From contig NC_053417.1 of the NCBI RefSeq assembly GCF_016859285.1, positions 18,964,706 to 19,028,705 on the forward strand: DNA of 64,000 nt. The letters run 5' to 3'. A program made the position numbers and the translations under genes. A model generated the notes under the pieces. The model was given only the letters and a program-made list of their open reading frames with translations, searched no databases and was not told the origin of the DNA. Positions 1 through 12,608 of this stretch are shown here, in pieces (positions within the stretch are counted from its first letter, which is position 1; each line of letters starts with the position of its first letter). Origin of the DNA: Xiphias gladius (taxonomy: Eukaryota; Chordata; Actinopteri; Istiophoriformes; Xiphiidae).

Positions 1-1988
1 GATGACAGTCAAAAATGTGTATATTTAGTTTTATATTTATTATTGTCCTCTCAATTCCAAAACATACAGTATAATTGAATTAATACATCTATGATAGTGT
101 TAACAAAAACTGAGTAGAGGCATAATAAAAGTCGACTTTATGGCAGTACAATTGTATTGGATTGCATTGTACAGGTGCACTTTACAAAGTGGCCACTGAG
201 TGTATATTAGTGTCAAATGTACAGATGGCCATTTATTCAGTTTGAAGGTGTAATTATGTATAACTGCCTCAGAGATATTTAGAGAAAAAAATAATTATTA
301 ACACAAATAAATCCAAAGAAACAGATGTTTATTGGTAATCTCTATAGAATGATGCAATGTGCATCTCAAAGGGGACAACTGTGAGACAAAAATACTTTGG
401 TACACTTGAACTTCCAAGTAGCAAAGAAGATTTCTATGGACAAAGCTGTACAGAACTGTGGTGACTCCTGCACATGCTTCAGGATAACAATTCCTTCAGA
501 CTTTACATTTAATTGTGTGAGTTGTTTTGTGAATAAACATTAAATTGACTTTGAATTTGCTGATGCATTTTGAATGAGCAGAGAATGCCATTGCTTCAAT
601 GAATATTGCACACTGAAAAATGTAATCCAGGCTCACAATGTAATCAATATTTAGAAAATAAAATGCTGAATTTTCAGTAAAATAATTAATTAGTGATGGT
701 GTTCATATGATGTATAGTATAAAATTGTTACAAAAAGGCATATGTGATTTACAAACAATTCAAAATCTACATACAAATGTCTAAAGTGAACATTAGAGAC
801 TAGAATCCAGTGGTAGTTCTGCTACTGAAATGAGCACAATGGAGAGAGCTGTCGGGATGATTAGAAAAAGAAGTGATGTTTTTGCTTTGAGTGATGTTCT
901 CACAGGTCCTACTACTAATTAAGAATCAGAATATTTGATATCAGATTTCTACTCTATTTCGTCATTGTCTTAGCATGGAGACAACTAGATACTGTATATC
1001 AAAGTTTACAATATCAAAAAGTTAGAAGCTAAAAATATTTCCTCCTGAAATGTGTTGCAAATGTAACTGCAATACCTTGCAACAATAACAACAAATACTA
1101 CAATAAAGGTGAAATGACATATAAAGTGCAAAGAGAGGTTTCAATAAATGCACTGGGACTGACTATAGTAGTCACACAGGCAGTGTACAAATACTCTAAA
1201 AATGCCTCTTCCCATTTCTCCTTACTTCTCCTTCCTTAGCTGTCTCTTCTTCTGTATTATTTTTCTCTTGGCTGTTTTTGAGTATGTATCTTCTTATGAA
1301 TGCATTTCTCACAGTATTTGGCCAAAGCCTTGTTGAACTTGTAACTTACAAGGATGTTAAGCAAAATTAACTCGATACAATGCATATTGCCACTTAACAT
1401 GATATGGATATGTACTGTGAGAGATGTGGGTGGCTTGCTTCCGCCGCTAGCGGAGGTACATTCATTTTCACTGCGGGATACACAACAACAACAACAACAG
1501 ATTAGAAATTAGCTTGGGCAACAAGAATGCCACAATCACGTGAGGGTGTTTAGACGTTTTCTACCTTTTGCATGGTTAATTACCTATTTAGTTTACTGAA
1601 TTTATGAGAAGTGAGAATTTCATCTTTTCTTCTATTACACCAAAAAAAAAAAAAAAAGCAAATTCCTCATCTCTCCAGGAATCGACATGAAAGGTAGTAA
1701 ACATTTAACATGTTCTATCTCAAAATACTGTCTAAACTGAGATCAGTGACAACTACAGCAACAACAATTGTAACATCAACAATATTGATATAGTAAAAAA
1801 TAAAAAAGAAAATAAAATTGCAAGAGAAAAAAAATTACAACAATAATATATAACTCTCTTCATAGAAATCAAACCATAGTATCTCTAACGTGAATATACT
1901 GGACAATGTAAACCTACCATTATCAAAGTTAGCAAATATGATAATAACACAGAAAGCACATCAATCTTATTCCTCTCACAGAGAGCGC
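1..1988 (-). other. slc6a6 3' UTR and downstream flank
   Basis: No coding exon is visible here. The stretch follows the slc6a6 stop codon on the minus strand and is AT-rich, as expected for a long 3' untranslated region. Minus-strand AATAAA hexamers (TTTATT on the plus strand) lie at 328-333, 232-237 and 36-41. Any of them could be the polyadenylation signal, giving a 3' UTR of about 1.7-2 kb. The sequence alone cannot say which is used. Confidence 0.45.
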
Positions 1989-4900
1989 TCACATCATTGT
2001 TTCTACAATGGTGTGGGTGGGCTTGATCAAGCCATTGTTCCCATTTGGGTCCAGGGGCTGTGTCAGCTCACTGCCCTTCAAGCTGTACTCTTTCGGGCGC
2101 GAGCTCACGCCTGACTTCGCCGGGGCTGCCACTGCTTTTATCCTCTGAGGGAAGGAGATGAGAGATTAGACTAACGATCATTAGTAACTGGGGCAGTTTA
2201 GGGCGTAAATTGACAGTTATCAAATTTAAAATGGCAGATATCATAATTCAACAATATAACTGTATTTGTGAAGATGTTACATAATTCAAGTCATGTTTAT
2301 TTAAAACTGGGTGACATTTCAATATATATATTGAAATCAATATATATATTGAAATATGTCAGTTTTGAAGCATAGTGTATATATAAACCATGCACTCTTT
2401 ATTAAAAGAATACTTGAACATTTTGGAGAATATGCAGCTTTCTTGCCAAGAGGTAGATACCACTCTCATGTCAGTAGCTGGCAGCAGATTATCTTATTTT
2501 AGCATAAAAACCAGAAGCAGGGGGAACCCAGATAGCAAAATTAAACTTCTGGTCCAACATATGCCTGGTTCCTCGGCCTGAGTTTGGTCCATACACTTTA
2601 ACATATGAGCTGATTCCAGCTGTTATCCTCCAGTGTTCTTTGACAGCCGGGACGATTTGTCCAGATGTGGAAGTAGCATCTGACAGTCATGCTGTATGTT
2701 GCCTGGGCTTGGGCCAAGGAACCGGGTATATATTGAGCCAGAATAAAACACCAATAGTTAGGTATTCGCCAGAATAATTTTGTTATCTGGGAAACAGCTA
2801 GCCTAGTTGCTAGCTGCTAGAGTAAAACACTTATTTCTTGCCAAGAGTAAGATCAGAAAATCAATACCACGTACTATGTGCTAAGTATGAAGCGACAGCC
2901 AGCAGCAGATAAGTTTAACTTAGCATAAAAACAGGAGGCATGGGGAAACAGCTAGCCTGACTGCCTGGCAACCTCACGGTAATGAGAAGGCAATGTGACC
3001 CACGGTGGTAGCAAGCTATTCTGCTAGCATGTTTACTGTCGGCTGACCAGTATTGGCTGTCCAAGCAAGACTGAAAATTACATTTGTTGTCGTGTCTAAT
3101 AATTAAAATATGGCACCTAGCTGTGTCCTCTCCATTATCTGATATTTCTGTGGAAACTGGATGTTAGCTAGCATTATCTAAAATTAACATCAGCTAGCTA
3201 GCCAGCTTTTTTGTTCAATCACAATCTGTCAAAACGGAACTGAGGTGATAGAATGAAGAACCATGGCAGGCTGACTGAAAAGTTTTTCACAGCGTTAAGT
3301 TTTGTTATGTGCTTCTTCACTGTTTACCTTCTTCTACAGTACAAGAATGTAATCCTCAGAAAACTAGCCCACTGATGACTTCAGCTGGCTCAACTGCTCA
3401 CGTGATTCTAAACCTGGATTTTTTTTAAAGATTAAACAAACAAGCTGTAACATATTTATTAGTGAGCTTTAGAGGTGCCGGTAGGTTGTTGTTTTTACGG
3501 TTGGACAGAGCCAGGCCAGCTTTTTTCCCCCTGTTTCCAGTCTTTATGCTAAGCTAACCATCTCATGGCTCTAGCCTCATATTAAGCGTAAAAACACAAA
3601 GAGTGGTTTTAATCTAACTCTCAGCAAGAAAGCAAATAAGTGTAAATCCCAAAATGTCAAATTATTCTTTTAAAAGCACTGAAGGGTTGTGTTAGCTCAC
3701 CTCGATCAGGGGTCCCTCAGACTGCAAGATCTTGATGACCATCACCATTGGGATGCAGATCATGGAGGCCAGGGCCAAACACCAGCCCAGACCGATGGCC
3801 CAGTCAGGGTACTCATACACCTTGTTATAGGTCAAGGGCTTGTACTTCACTAAGGAGAAGACAAAGCAGCCCTAGGAAACAAACACATGCTGCTTTTAGT
3901 ACAAGTTGTACAACTCCCTGTGACCTTGAAAGTCGTCCTATCAACATTAGTCACATGACATCAACAACAGTATCTCCAAACCCTCCAAGACAATAAACTG
4001 ACTCTGATCTCTCACCATGCAGAGGACAGGAGTGATTATGGTCCAGCTCCATTTCATCCATGCGTTTGGTCTGTAGCCAATCATATCCTCAACTCCGTCG
4101 TAGAAATTATCAACTCCTATCCAACATAAAGAGAATAAAGAATGACATGAGCCCTTGCATATGTTTTAGCAAAGTTTGTCAATTGAATGATTATTGTAGG
4201 ATAAGTTATCATCAGTCTCTAATGTACACGTTATTGTTGTCTGTTGTAGAATGACCTTCATATCTACCTTTGGAAATTAGAAGCTTCACGAGCCCTTTAT
4301 CTCTATTGTCTGCCATAAACTGCAGCATATATTTCCACAGGGCCATGTACCATATACTGTATATACTATCAACAGTCTCGGCTTTGTCAGTTAAAACTGT
4401 TTACTAGGTCATTATTCATGCTTCCTCGGTGTTGATTTTTAGTGAACAACGTTTTATTGCATTGTTTAGTGTTGTGTGTGTACTGTGTGTTACATGTGCC
4501 TGATGTTTGTTATTATGCTACTTGGTACATGTTAGCAATATGTTCTTTAATTCAGTTTGCAGTTTGTTTTAACATCTGGTGAGGGAATACAGATGAAAAT
4601 TAGCGTGCTAGGCTACTAGTGGCTCATTTACTGCTGATTAATAAACTAAAACTAAACTATATTAAACTAGCTAGAAGCAAAGCCCAGCAGCTACTAAGAT
4701 CTTCTGTGATGCTGCTACAATATTATCTATTGTAACAATATTTTAAAAAAAAGCTTCCAATAGTCGTCTGAACACATATTTTTGGTTTGTGACCCTTCAA
4801 AGTCAAGCGATGTGTACTCACGACACCTTGTCATAGATTGCATATGTCTATGGGCAGTGAGCAATTCAACCAAAGAGTGATTTATTGGAGGTAAAGCTCA

Positions 4901-7900
4901 CCAGTATTTCACAAGAAATAAGTTAATACTTGAGAGAAGTAACCTATTTTAAAGTATATGATATACATAATAAAGATAGCCTATTTCGTGTAGGAGAAAT
5001 TCTTCTTTCCTATTTGGTAAATATTTAGTTTTTAAATAACATTACATATCAATGAATATACAGTATAACCAACATTTAAGGTTAAAGATTAGAAAAAACA
5101 TTCTTAGTTATTATTTATCATGAGCTTAACACTTAAAAAAGTACTAATCTGCTTCATTAGGACAGTGTGGGTGTGGTCTGAGCAGATTTGATTGACAGTG
5201 GCCTGGAAACAAAAGCAAAGATACTGTACCCACAACTAATATATTAGCACTTCAAAGAAGTGTGAAGAGCACAACCAAAATACACAAATCTGTCATGTAA
5301 AATACACAAAACTGTTCTAACTTTGGCAGAAAATCATGTGTACACGTAGGACCCCATCACTGACAATAACAAGTTGATTAAGAAAATATGTTACCAGGGT
5401 CTTTGGTCATGTCGCAGTTCCTTAGATTTATTTTATGCACCTTTGTGTGGTCCCAACCCCCAAGTTGGGAACCACTGGTTTAGGACTCAGAGCCTGCATT
5501 TTCCCACAACAAAAAGGTCACTGTGAAGAGGTGCAACTGTTCTGTGTGATTCAACAACGGGGGCATCATCACAGGCAATCAGCGACTAGTGTTTTGAATA
5601 GCAGGGTGTTTTTTTGTGCATAATCTAGATACATTGGTTGCAGAACAATGTCAGATGAATGATTTATGGTAATTGAAGGAATCAGATGGCTTCATGTAAA
5701 CAGAAACATGTTAACAAAGCTAACAAAGTTAAAGTTTTTTACTGGAAGCAGGGTTGATTTCATTAGAATAAGGTTTTTTCTTATTAGGCTAAATATACTT
5801 TCCTTCAGTAATAATGATAGTGTGTAATCTGGTGGGAGGGAACCATGGCTAGCCAATCACAATCTAGTAAACCACGCTACCTCGTTCACCACACCCCTAT
5901 ATGCAGTTGAACGTATTTTTTACTGGCGTGGAAAGAACCACAAGGACACCTTTGTTTACCGCTATAGAGATCATTTGTGCTTTTTTTCAGCTCTTCGGGA
6001 TCATTACTTTGAAAAACGACACACACTACAGAAATCTATCACATAGAGTTGTTCCCACTTACCATAAACCCAGGCTACAGCAATGCATTCAAAGAATGCA
6101 ACCCACAAAAGGCACACACCACTGGCTGCATAGTAGTCAAAGAGTTGAAACACATACATGCCACCCTAGAAAAAGGAAAAGACAGAAAAGTCCATTAATT
6201 ATCTCTCTGATTTGTGTGGAAAGAAAAAAAGTCACAGAGATAGAAGGGGGCACTAAAGCAGAGTGGGAAGGGGGTGTTGAAAACAGTACACAAGAATGCT
6301 GGCACTCCACCAATAGAAGCAGAGTTCAACAGGTGCTGAGACGTCATTGAAGCACGGTTAACGGCTAAACGGAAAACAGCATTCCAGCTTGTTCCATTCA
6401 GACACACAGGATGTGAGTGGTGAATGTGGTAGGAAGCCATATTTGGTCTTAACAATGCAACAGCCGACAGGCAAGTGGAAAGTCTGTGGCGTTATCTCTG
6501 CTGTTGATCCGAATGCGCCGAGCCTCTTTTCCTTTTCTAAACAGGATGAGTAGCAGAAGGAAGAGAGCGGAGGCTCGATGAAGAGACTGCTGGTGAACTT
6601 ACTTTCGTTACCATGGCGAGCCCCAGGAGATAGCTTATGAAACACATCACAGCTATAAAGATCTCTCGCCGGTAACCCTTCCTGAGGAGAGATGGATACA
6701 GATCCACAATAGAGGTGATCTGTCCTTCCACTTCAACAAACTGTGGGGACAAAAGCAACCATTAAGTTTTCAGAGAAAAAAAAAAACAATCTGTGTCTCT
6801 TTCTGCGTGCAGGCAGCTCTTCTTTTGCCTCTACAAACCAGTGATTAGAGAAAGAGAGCTGTCTTTGTTGGGCAGTAATGAGAATTTAAACAAGGCTTCT
6901 CTCTGCAACACTGATTTGTTGCTACCAAGACACAACAGAAACAAAACAACAGTGAATCACCATCTCCATTTCCCTGCCTGTGTCCCTCTCTTGCTCCCTT
7001 GTGTCTTCTCATTGCCTCATAAGCTCCATAATGTCATAAAAAAATTATGAAATTGTTCCCATTTATCAAACTGCAGTGTCTTTATGCACCAAGGGCATGC
7101 TCTTTTGATTTATGAAAACCAAACAAAAAACCCTTACATAACAACGGCATGTGTGTGTGAGCGATGCTAACAATGTATAGCATTCAAGACTACAAATCGG
7201 CATGAAATTTATGGTCGAAAAAGGCACCCACGCACACACACATATTGTCACTGGGACCCTTTCTAAATTGCCGCACTTTCATGACTATTTAATTGCGCTC
7301 AAATTTAAAGTATTGGGCAGATCTCGCAGTTGGCTGAGACAACTGGCCGCCCATGTGCAGGACTGAGTTAGCACAAGAGTAGAATTACACTTGGAGGCAG
7401 GAAATGTGATATAGCCGGAGAATCCCTCGGGTGCACACTTATGTTTTGTCTACGTAGATTATCTTGTCTTAATCAAAGCTCTGCCTCCTATCAAAGCTAG
7501 ATAATGGCTTGCAAGCTATTATAATGACTTCTTCTGACCAAATGTTTGGCAAACGTCTATCAACTTCTAAAAATTTTAATTTGTTGCATTACAGAGCATT
7601 ATAAGGGCAATAATCCTCACACAGTGCAGTTGAATGTGGTAGTAAAATGCCTTTGTTGGAACAGGCTGCATTACTTGTCAGTTATCTGATACCTAGGTGA
7701 AGTTAGATATGGATCAGAGAGACACTAAATGTCTTTTACACATTGGGCGTGGCAGGAGCCAACTAACCCGTGGTTCCTGGGAGGTGTCTGTGTGAAATAA
7801 ATGGGCACTACACCAAACATCTATTCTGTACATAGCTTGACAGCAGAGCCATTGTGGCAATACTGACCTGGCTATCGAGGCCCAGAAGCAGCAACATGAT

Positions 7901-10900
7901 AAAGAAGAGGATGGCCCAGAGGGTTGGCAGCGGCATCATGGACACAGCTTTAGGGTAGGCGATGAAGGCCAAGCCGGGACCTGGAAGAAGAAAAGGGTGG
8001 GGATGGGGACAAGGGGCAGAGGACAGAATTAACATTTCTATCTGATTTCAGCTTGGACGACATACTGTAAGGGGATCGGAAAAAATAATGTAAAGACTGA
8101 GCTAGAGAGTCTGAGAAGGGTCTGACGCTGCCAGTAATTTACAGGAAATATGATGTAATTTGTCCAACAGTTGAAAGACATGAGATAAATTTAACTAGAT
8201 TGAGTGTTGTGTATTTGGTTAGAGGGTTTTCTCAAGCTACAGGTGTCCTGTGTGTGTTTACTTACTGTATTCAACTGTAAGTATTATCTCTTTAACGTTG
8301 ACATATTATACTGTACATACAGTATTACAGCTGCTTTTTCATTTTGTATATTATTTATACATGTATATATCACAGTTACATCCTTACAGTTAGAAAACCC
8401 CACTGGTCTATTATTCATTCTGTATACTAGCTTATCTTTATATATCTCCATATGTACTTTTGCTACTGTTTGCACTATCTTGTAAGATGCTGAACTGTAT
8501 TTCATTGTACTGTTACTAACTGTGTAAATAAAATTGTGGAGTCTGATCTAATCTAAATAAAGCAGATGAGGATTTTAGCAGAGCCGTGAAACAGTTCAAC
8601 AGGATACAATAAGAGCATGAGACACAAAGTTAACAATCACATAAATTACTGCCTCAATTAAACAGCTGTATGTACAGATGTATGTACACTCTATGTGTGT
8701 CTATTTCTGTGTACAGTATGTCCATCACAGAACTACTGTCATTGCCATACAACTGTAGTTTGGTATCCCAGATGATTATATCCAAGTTGCAGTCTCAAAG
8801 ATAGCAAGAGTTTAACATTAACTGAAGAGAGTAGGCATGCTGAAAGAAGACACATCTCCTTCAAAGTCCACATAGAGTATAAAGGAAGGCAGAAACAGAA
8901 CCGGTGGCGTCCACCTCGCTCAGGAGATCCACAGCTTGTTAACAGAACTGGGCTTACAGTGCAGTGCAGAATATCACTTCAGGGTGCCAGTGCACATACA
9001 GTAGAGTACATACAGAAGGGAGCCAATCTTCTTAGCAATGTCCCCTGGTCAAAAAGTGTAAAGCTACTAAATGACGTGAGCAGGTCGAATGTGGCGCATG
9101 AGGACACCCTGTGCCATTGAAGCACCTGTAATAATGATGATGGCCCAGTGCAGGAGCTCTGTAACACCGCAGTTCATTATGAAGCTACAACACACAGCAC
9201 TTGACCGATGCGATGTAATCTTTCCTCAAAAAGGTGGAACATACCGTATTTCACACTGAAGTAACAATTCTGTTTCTTTGAAGCTTTTATTCAAGGAGTG
9301 TGCAATTGCCGATACATTTCAGCATCATCGTTTCAGAGACCTAAATAAGTAGTCATATTTTTTTTTCCTTGTTTAAATTTTCCTGTTGTTTGTCCTACTG
9401 ATTTTTAAGTTTCCAATTGTATTTTTTTCTCTCTCTCTTTTTTTTCTTTTTTGGCAGCAGCGCCCACCATCACTGCTGCCATCACCTTGGACCCTCGTAC
9501 CTGACTCTGCCACATCGGCAATGTCCACCCCTTGTTCTTGTGCCATGAAGCCCAGGACGGAAAATATTGCGAAGCCAGACACAAAACTGGTACCGCTGTT
9601 GAGGCCTCCCAGCAGCAAACAGTCCCTATGTCACACATATGTCATGGAGGTTGTTAATGAACACAGGCGGAACCGAAGTTCCCATTTTCTTTTCACGCAA
9701 CCGTCTCTGACACGAGTTGCTGTCACTACCACAGTCCCACTCCCCCCAGCGGAAGTACAACTCACCTGTAGCAGTTGTATTTGTATTTGTTGTAGCTCCC
9801 CAGTGACGTCATGGCTCCCAGGCAAATGGCATAGGAGAAGAAAATCTGGGTTCCTGCATCAATCCACACCTGAGGAGACAGAGGAAGATGTGCACTGATT
9901 TCCACAGTTTTTTTTCATATGAGAAGAAATTAACCTGTTGTGAAATGTGTTGGGGAAATTTCATCATGAGCTCCTGACTGTCAGCTAATCAAAAGTGCAA
10001 GTGATTGCACACACTGAGAAGGCAAATATTTGATTAAGCCTGTATAACTGATTTTGGCCACTTGGGAGAAAAGGGAAAAAGATGTGAACACAGCATTAAC
10101 ATATCATCGCCTCTAAGTTGCATTTCATGGTTGCTAATGTTGCATGGAGCAACATTAGCAAGCATGAATATGGAGTCGTGTTTCCAGAGGAACATAGGCC
10201 CCAAAATTTACCCTGAGAGCCGAAACAGTAAAATAGACGGCCATAAAACCAAAACAATGAGCTGAAAGATGCTACTTAGGTCAACATAGCTGAGTTGAGC
10301 TGCAGAGGTGGGTAATATAAAATATAAAAAACATTGCAACCACTAATCAAATAGAGCTACAACAGTCACAACAGCATATTAAACATACCAATAGCTCTTG
10401 AGCAGGGTATAATTGTATCTGAAATCTCATGCATATCATGTGCATATCACTCTATGAGGCATAGTCAAATCTCATTTATTTCAGCACCTCAGCGTTTGCA
10501 CACATAGAAACATGGGGGCTAGCCGATTGATATATATCGACTTGGTTTTGATGTTAATTCAATCACTCATGAGAAATTATGTAATCAAATTATATAACAG
10601 AACAGAAAAGAAAAGGAAAATAATATCCTTGGCTTTTGAAACATAGATCTACACTACAGTGATTTAATTAGATTCTGAGAGTTAGATGAGAAGAATGGCA
10701 TCACTCTCTTGTCCATATGCTAAAACATGAAGATAGTAGGTGGACTCTGTTACTTTTCTGTTACTTGACAGAGCCAAGCTATCTGTTTCCAGTCTTTATG
10801 CTAAGCTAAGCTAAGTGGCTGCTGGCTGTAGCTTCTTATTTAACATGAGAATCACATCAATCTTCTCATCTACTCTCAGCAAGAAAACAAATAAGGGTAT

Positions 10901-12567
10901 GTTTCAAAATGTCCAGCGATTCCTTTAATACCCGTAGACAGAAATGTAGAAGATACGAAGGGGTAAGAGCGAAAAGGGAAGAGTTTTCGATCGTACCTCC
11001 GGATCCTGTAGGCGGGTAAGGTTGGGGTAAAGGTAAAATTTGATCCCTTCAGCTGCCCCAGGCAGGGTCACGCCACGAACCAACAGCACAATCAGCATCA
11101 CAAAAGGGAAGGTCGCTGTTATGTACACCACCTAGACAGGACAAAGGAATTATTAGCCAAAACCTATGACTCATAAACCTTGAGATGCAGTAGAATGGAA
11201 TAAACACTACTTCCCTTTTAAGTTCTCATTTCTAGGCCAAATTTTTCCAACTGCTGGACAAAAGAAACAGTGCTCTTGTTCTGCTTAGATCTGTGAACAG
11301 TGATGCATACTGCATACAGAAGTCATTATAGGGATTTGAGATAGAGTGCATGCCCAATAGAGCACGAAGCAGTTATAACACTGAATGAAGGCTTCTCACT
11401 TTCTGAACTGCTATCTGGTTAAACAATAAAGGGTGATCATTTTAAAGCACACTTATCACAACAATGGACTATCTGTAAGATACAGAAATAATCCCAAAGA
11501 TGGTTCTCAGTAGGGTTAATCATTTTCCTCACATAGTTTCTCCTTTTGGCTCAGGCCCAGCTTCTCTCCCGCTAACAGAAACAGAAAGAGGGCTAAGGGG
11601 CGTCAGTCAACTGTTTGCAGCCGACAGAAAGTCTGGCCAAGAAGTAACTTCCAGGACAGCATGGAGGCCTGTGTCTCTAAATTAACTAAATCAACCTTGT
11701 TTCCAAGCCTGTGGGTTTTCTCTGGGCAACAGTGTTTTGTCACTAACTTGTCAGGGTAAAAAGTAAAGGCCAAGCAGCATCCAGGCAACACAATAAGTAC
11801 AGGATGTGTATATGCCTTGGCACTCACTTTCCCAGTGGTCTTGACTCCTTTCCAGATGCAGAAGAAGCAGATAACCCACACTGCTAGGAGACACAGGGCC
11901 AAGTCCCACTTCAGGGGCCCTATGTCCTCGATCCCAGAGGAGATACTGAGGACATTGCGTCTGCAGAGCATACAGAGGCACAGGTCAATGGCAGTTTGTG
12001 GGAATTAAAACAGAAAAGGTTAACGTGCACATTTTCAAACACGCCCAAGGAAGCAGGTCATGTCCAGACTATTACTACAAGACACCAAATAAGAGTACAA
12101 TAAAAGTGGAAATCAAACAGGCACATGACTTGGCCTTTCATTGCTGCTCTGCTGCTTGTCCAGAGTCTGAATAGACTTAAAATGTTGACAAGATAATTTG
12201 GAAAAGCTTTGAAGCAGGAGCCTTTTAAGTTTCTGATGCTGCATAAACACTTGTAATTGAGTGCCATTTGCTGTGATCAATTGTCCTCAAATTCAAACAT
12301 ATAACGAAGCAAACGGGCATGAAAAACACTGGGATTTACACTTGGTATTTCAGTTAAGTTTGACAGCCAAAGTAAAACCTGGAGCTGCATGTGATTTATG
12401 AAAGGTGCGGTTCAAATAAAGTTTATAATAAACTGTCAGAGAACTGAAAGTACTTTATAAAAGTAAACGGTGGCTTTTGCAGGAATTTTGCCTGTTCAAA
12501 CAAATTTATCCAAGCAAGATAAAGAGGCAGTGTTACTTTAGTGTATTCAGATGTGCATGTGTGTATG

Positions 12568-12608
<41 letters not shown>

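Noticed and set aside
5901-6350. Plus-strand open frame of 149 codons
   Set aside because: Overlaps the antisense of slc6a6 coding exon 10 and flanking intron; composition is unlike a protein.
9386-9898. Plus-strand open frame of 170 codons
   Set aside because: It runs antisense across slc6a6 coding exons 6 and 7; the minus-strand exons explain it and the plus-strand peptide has no family features.
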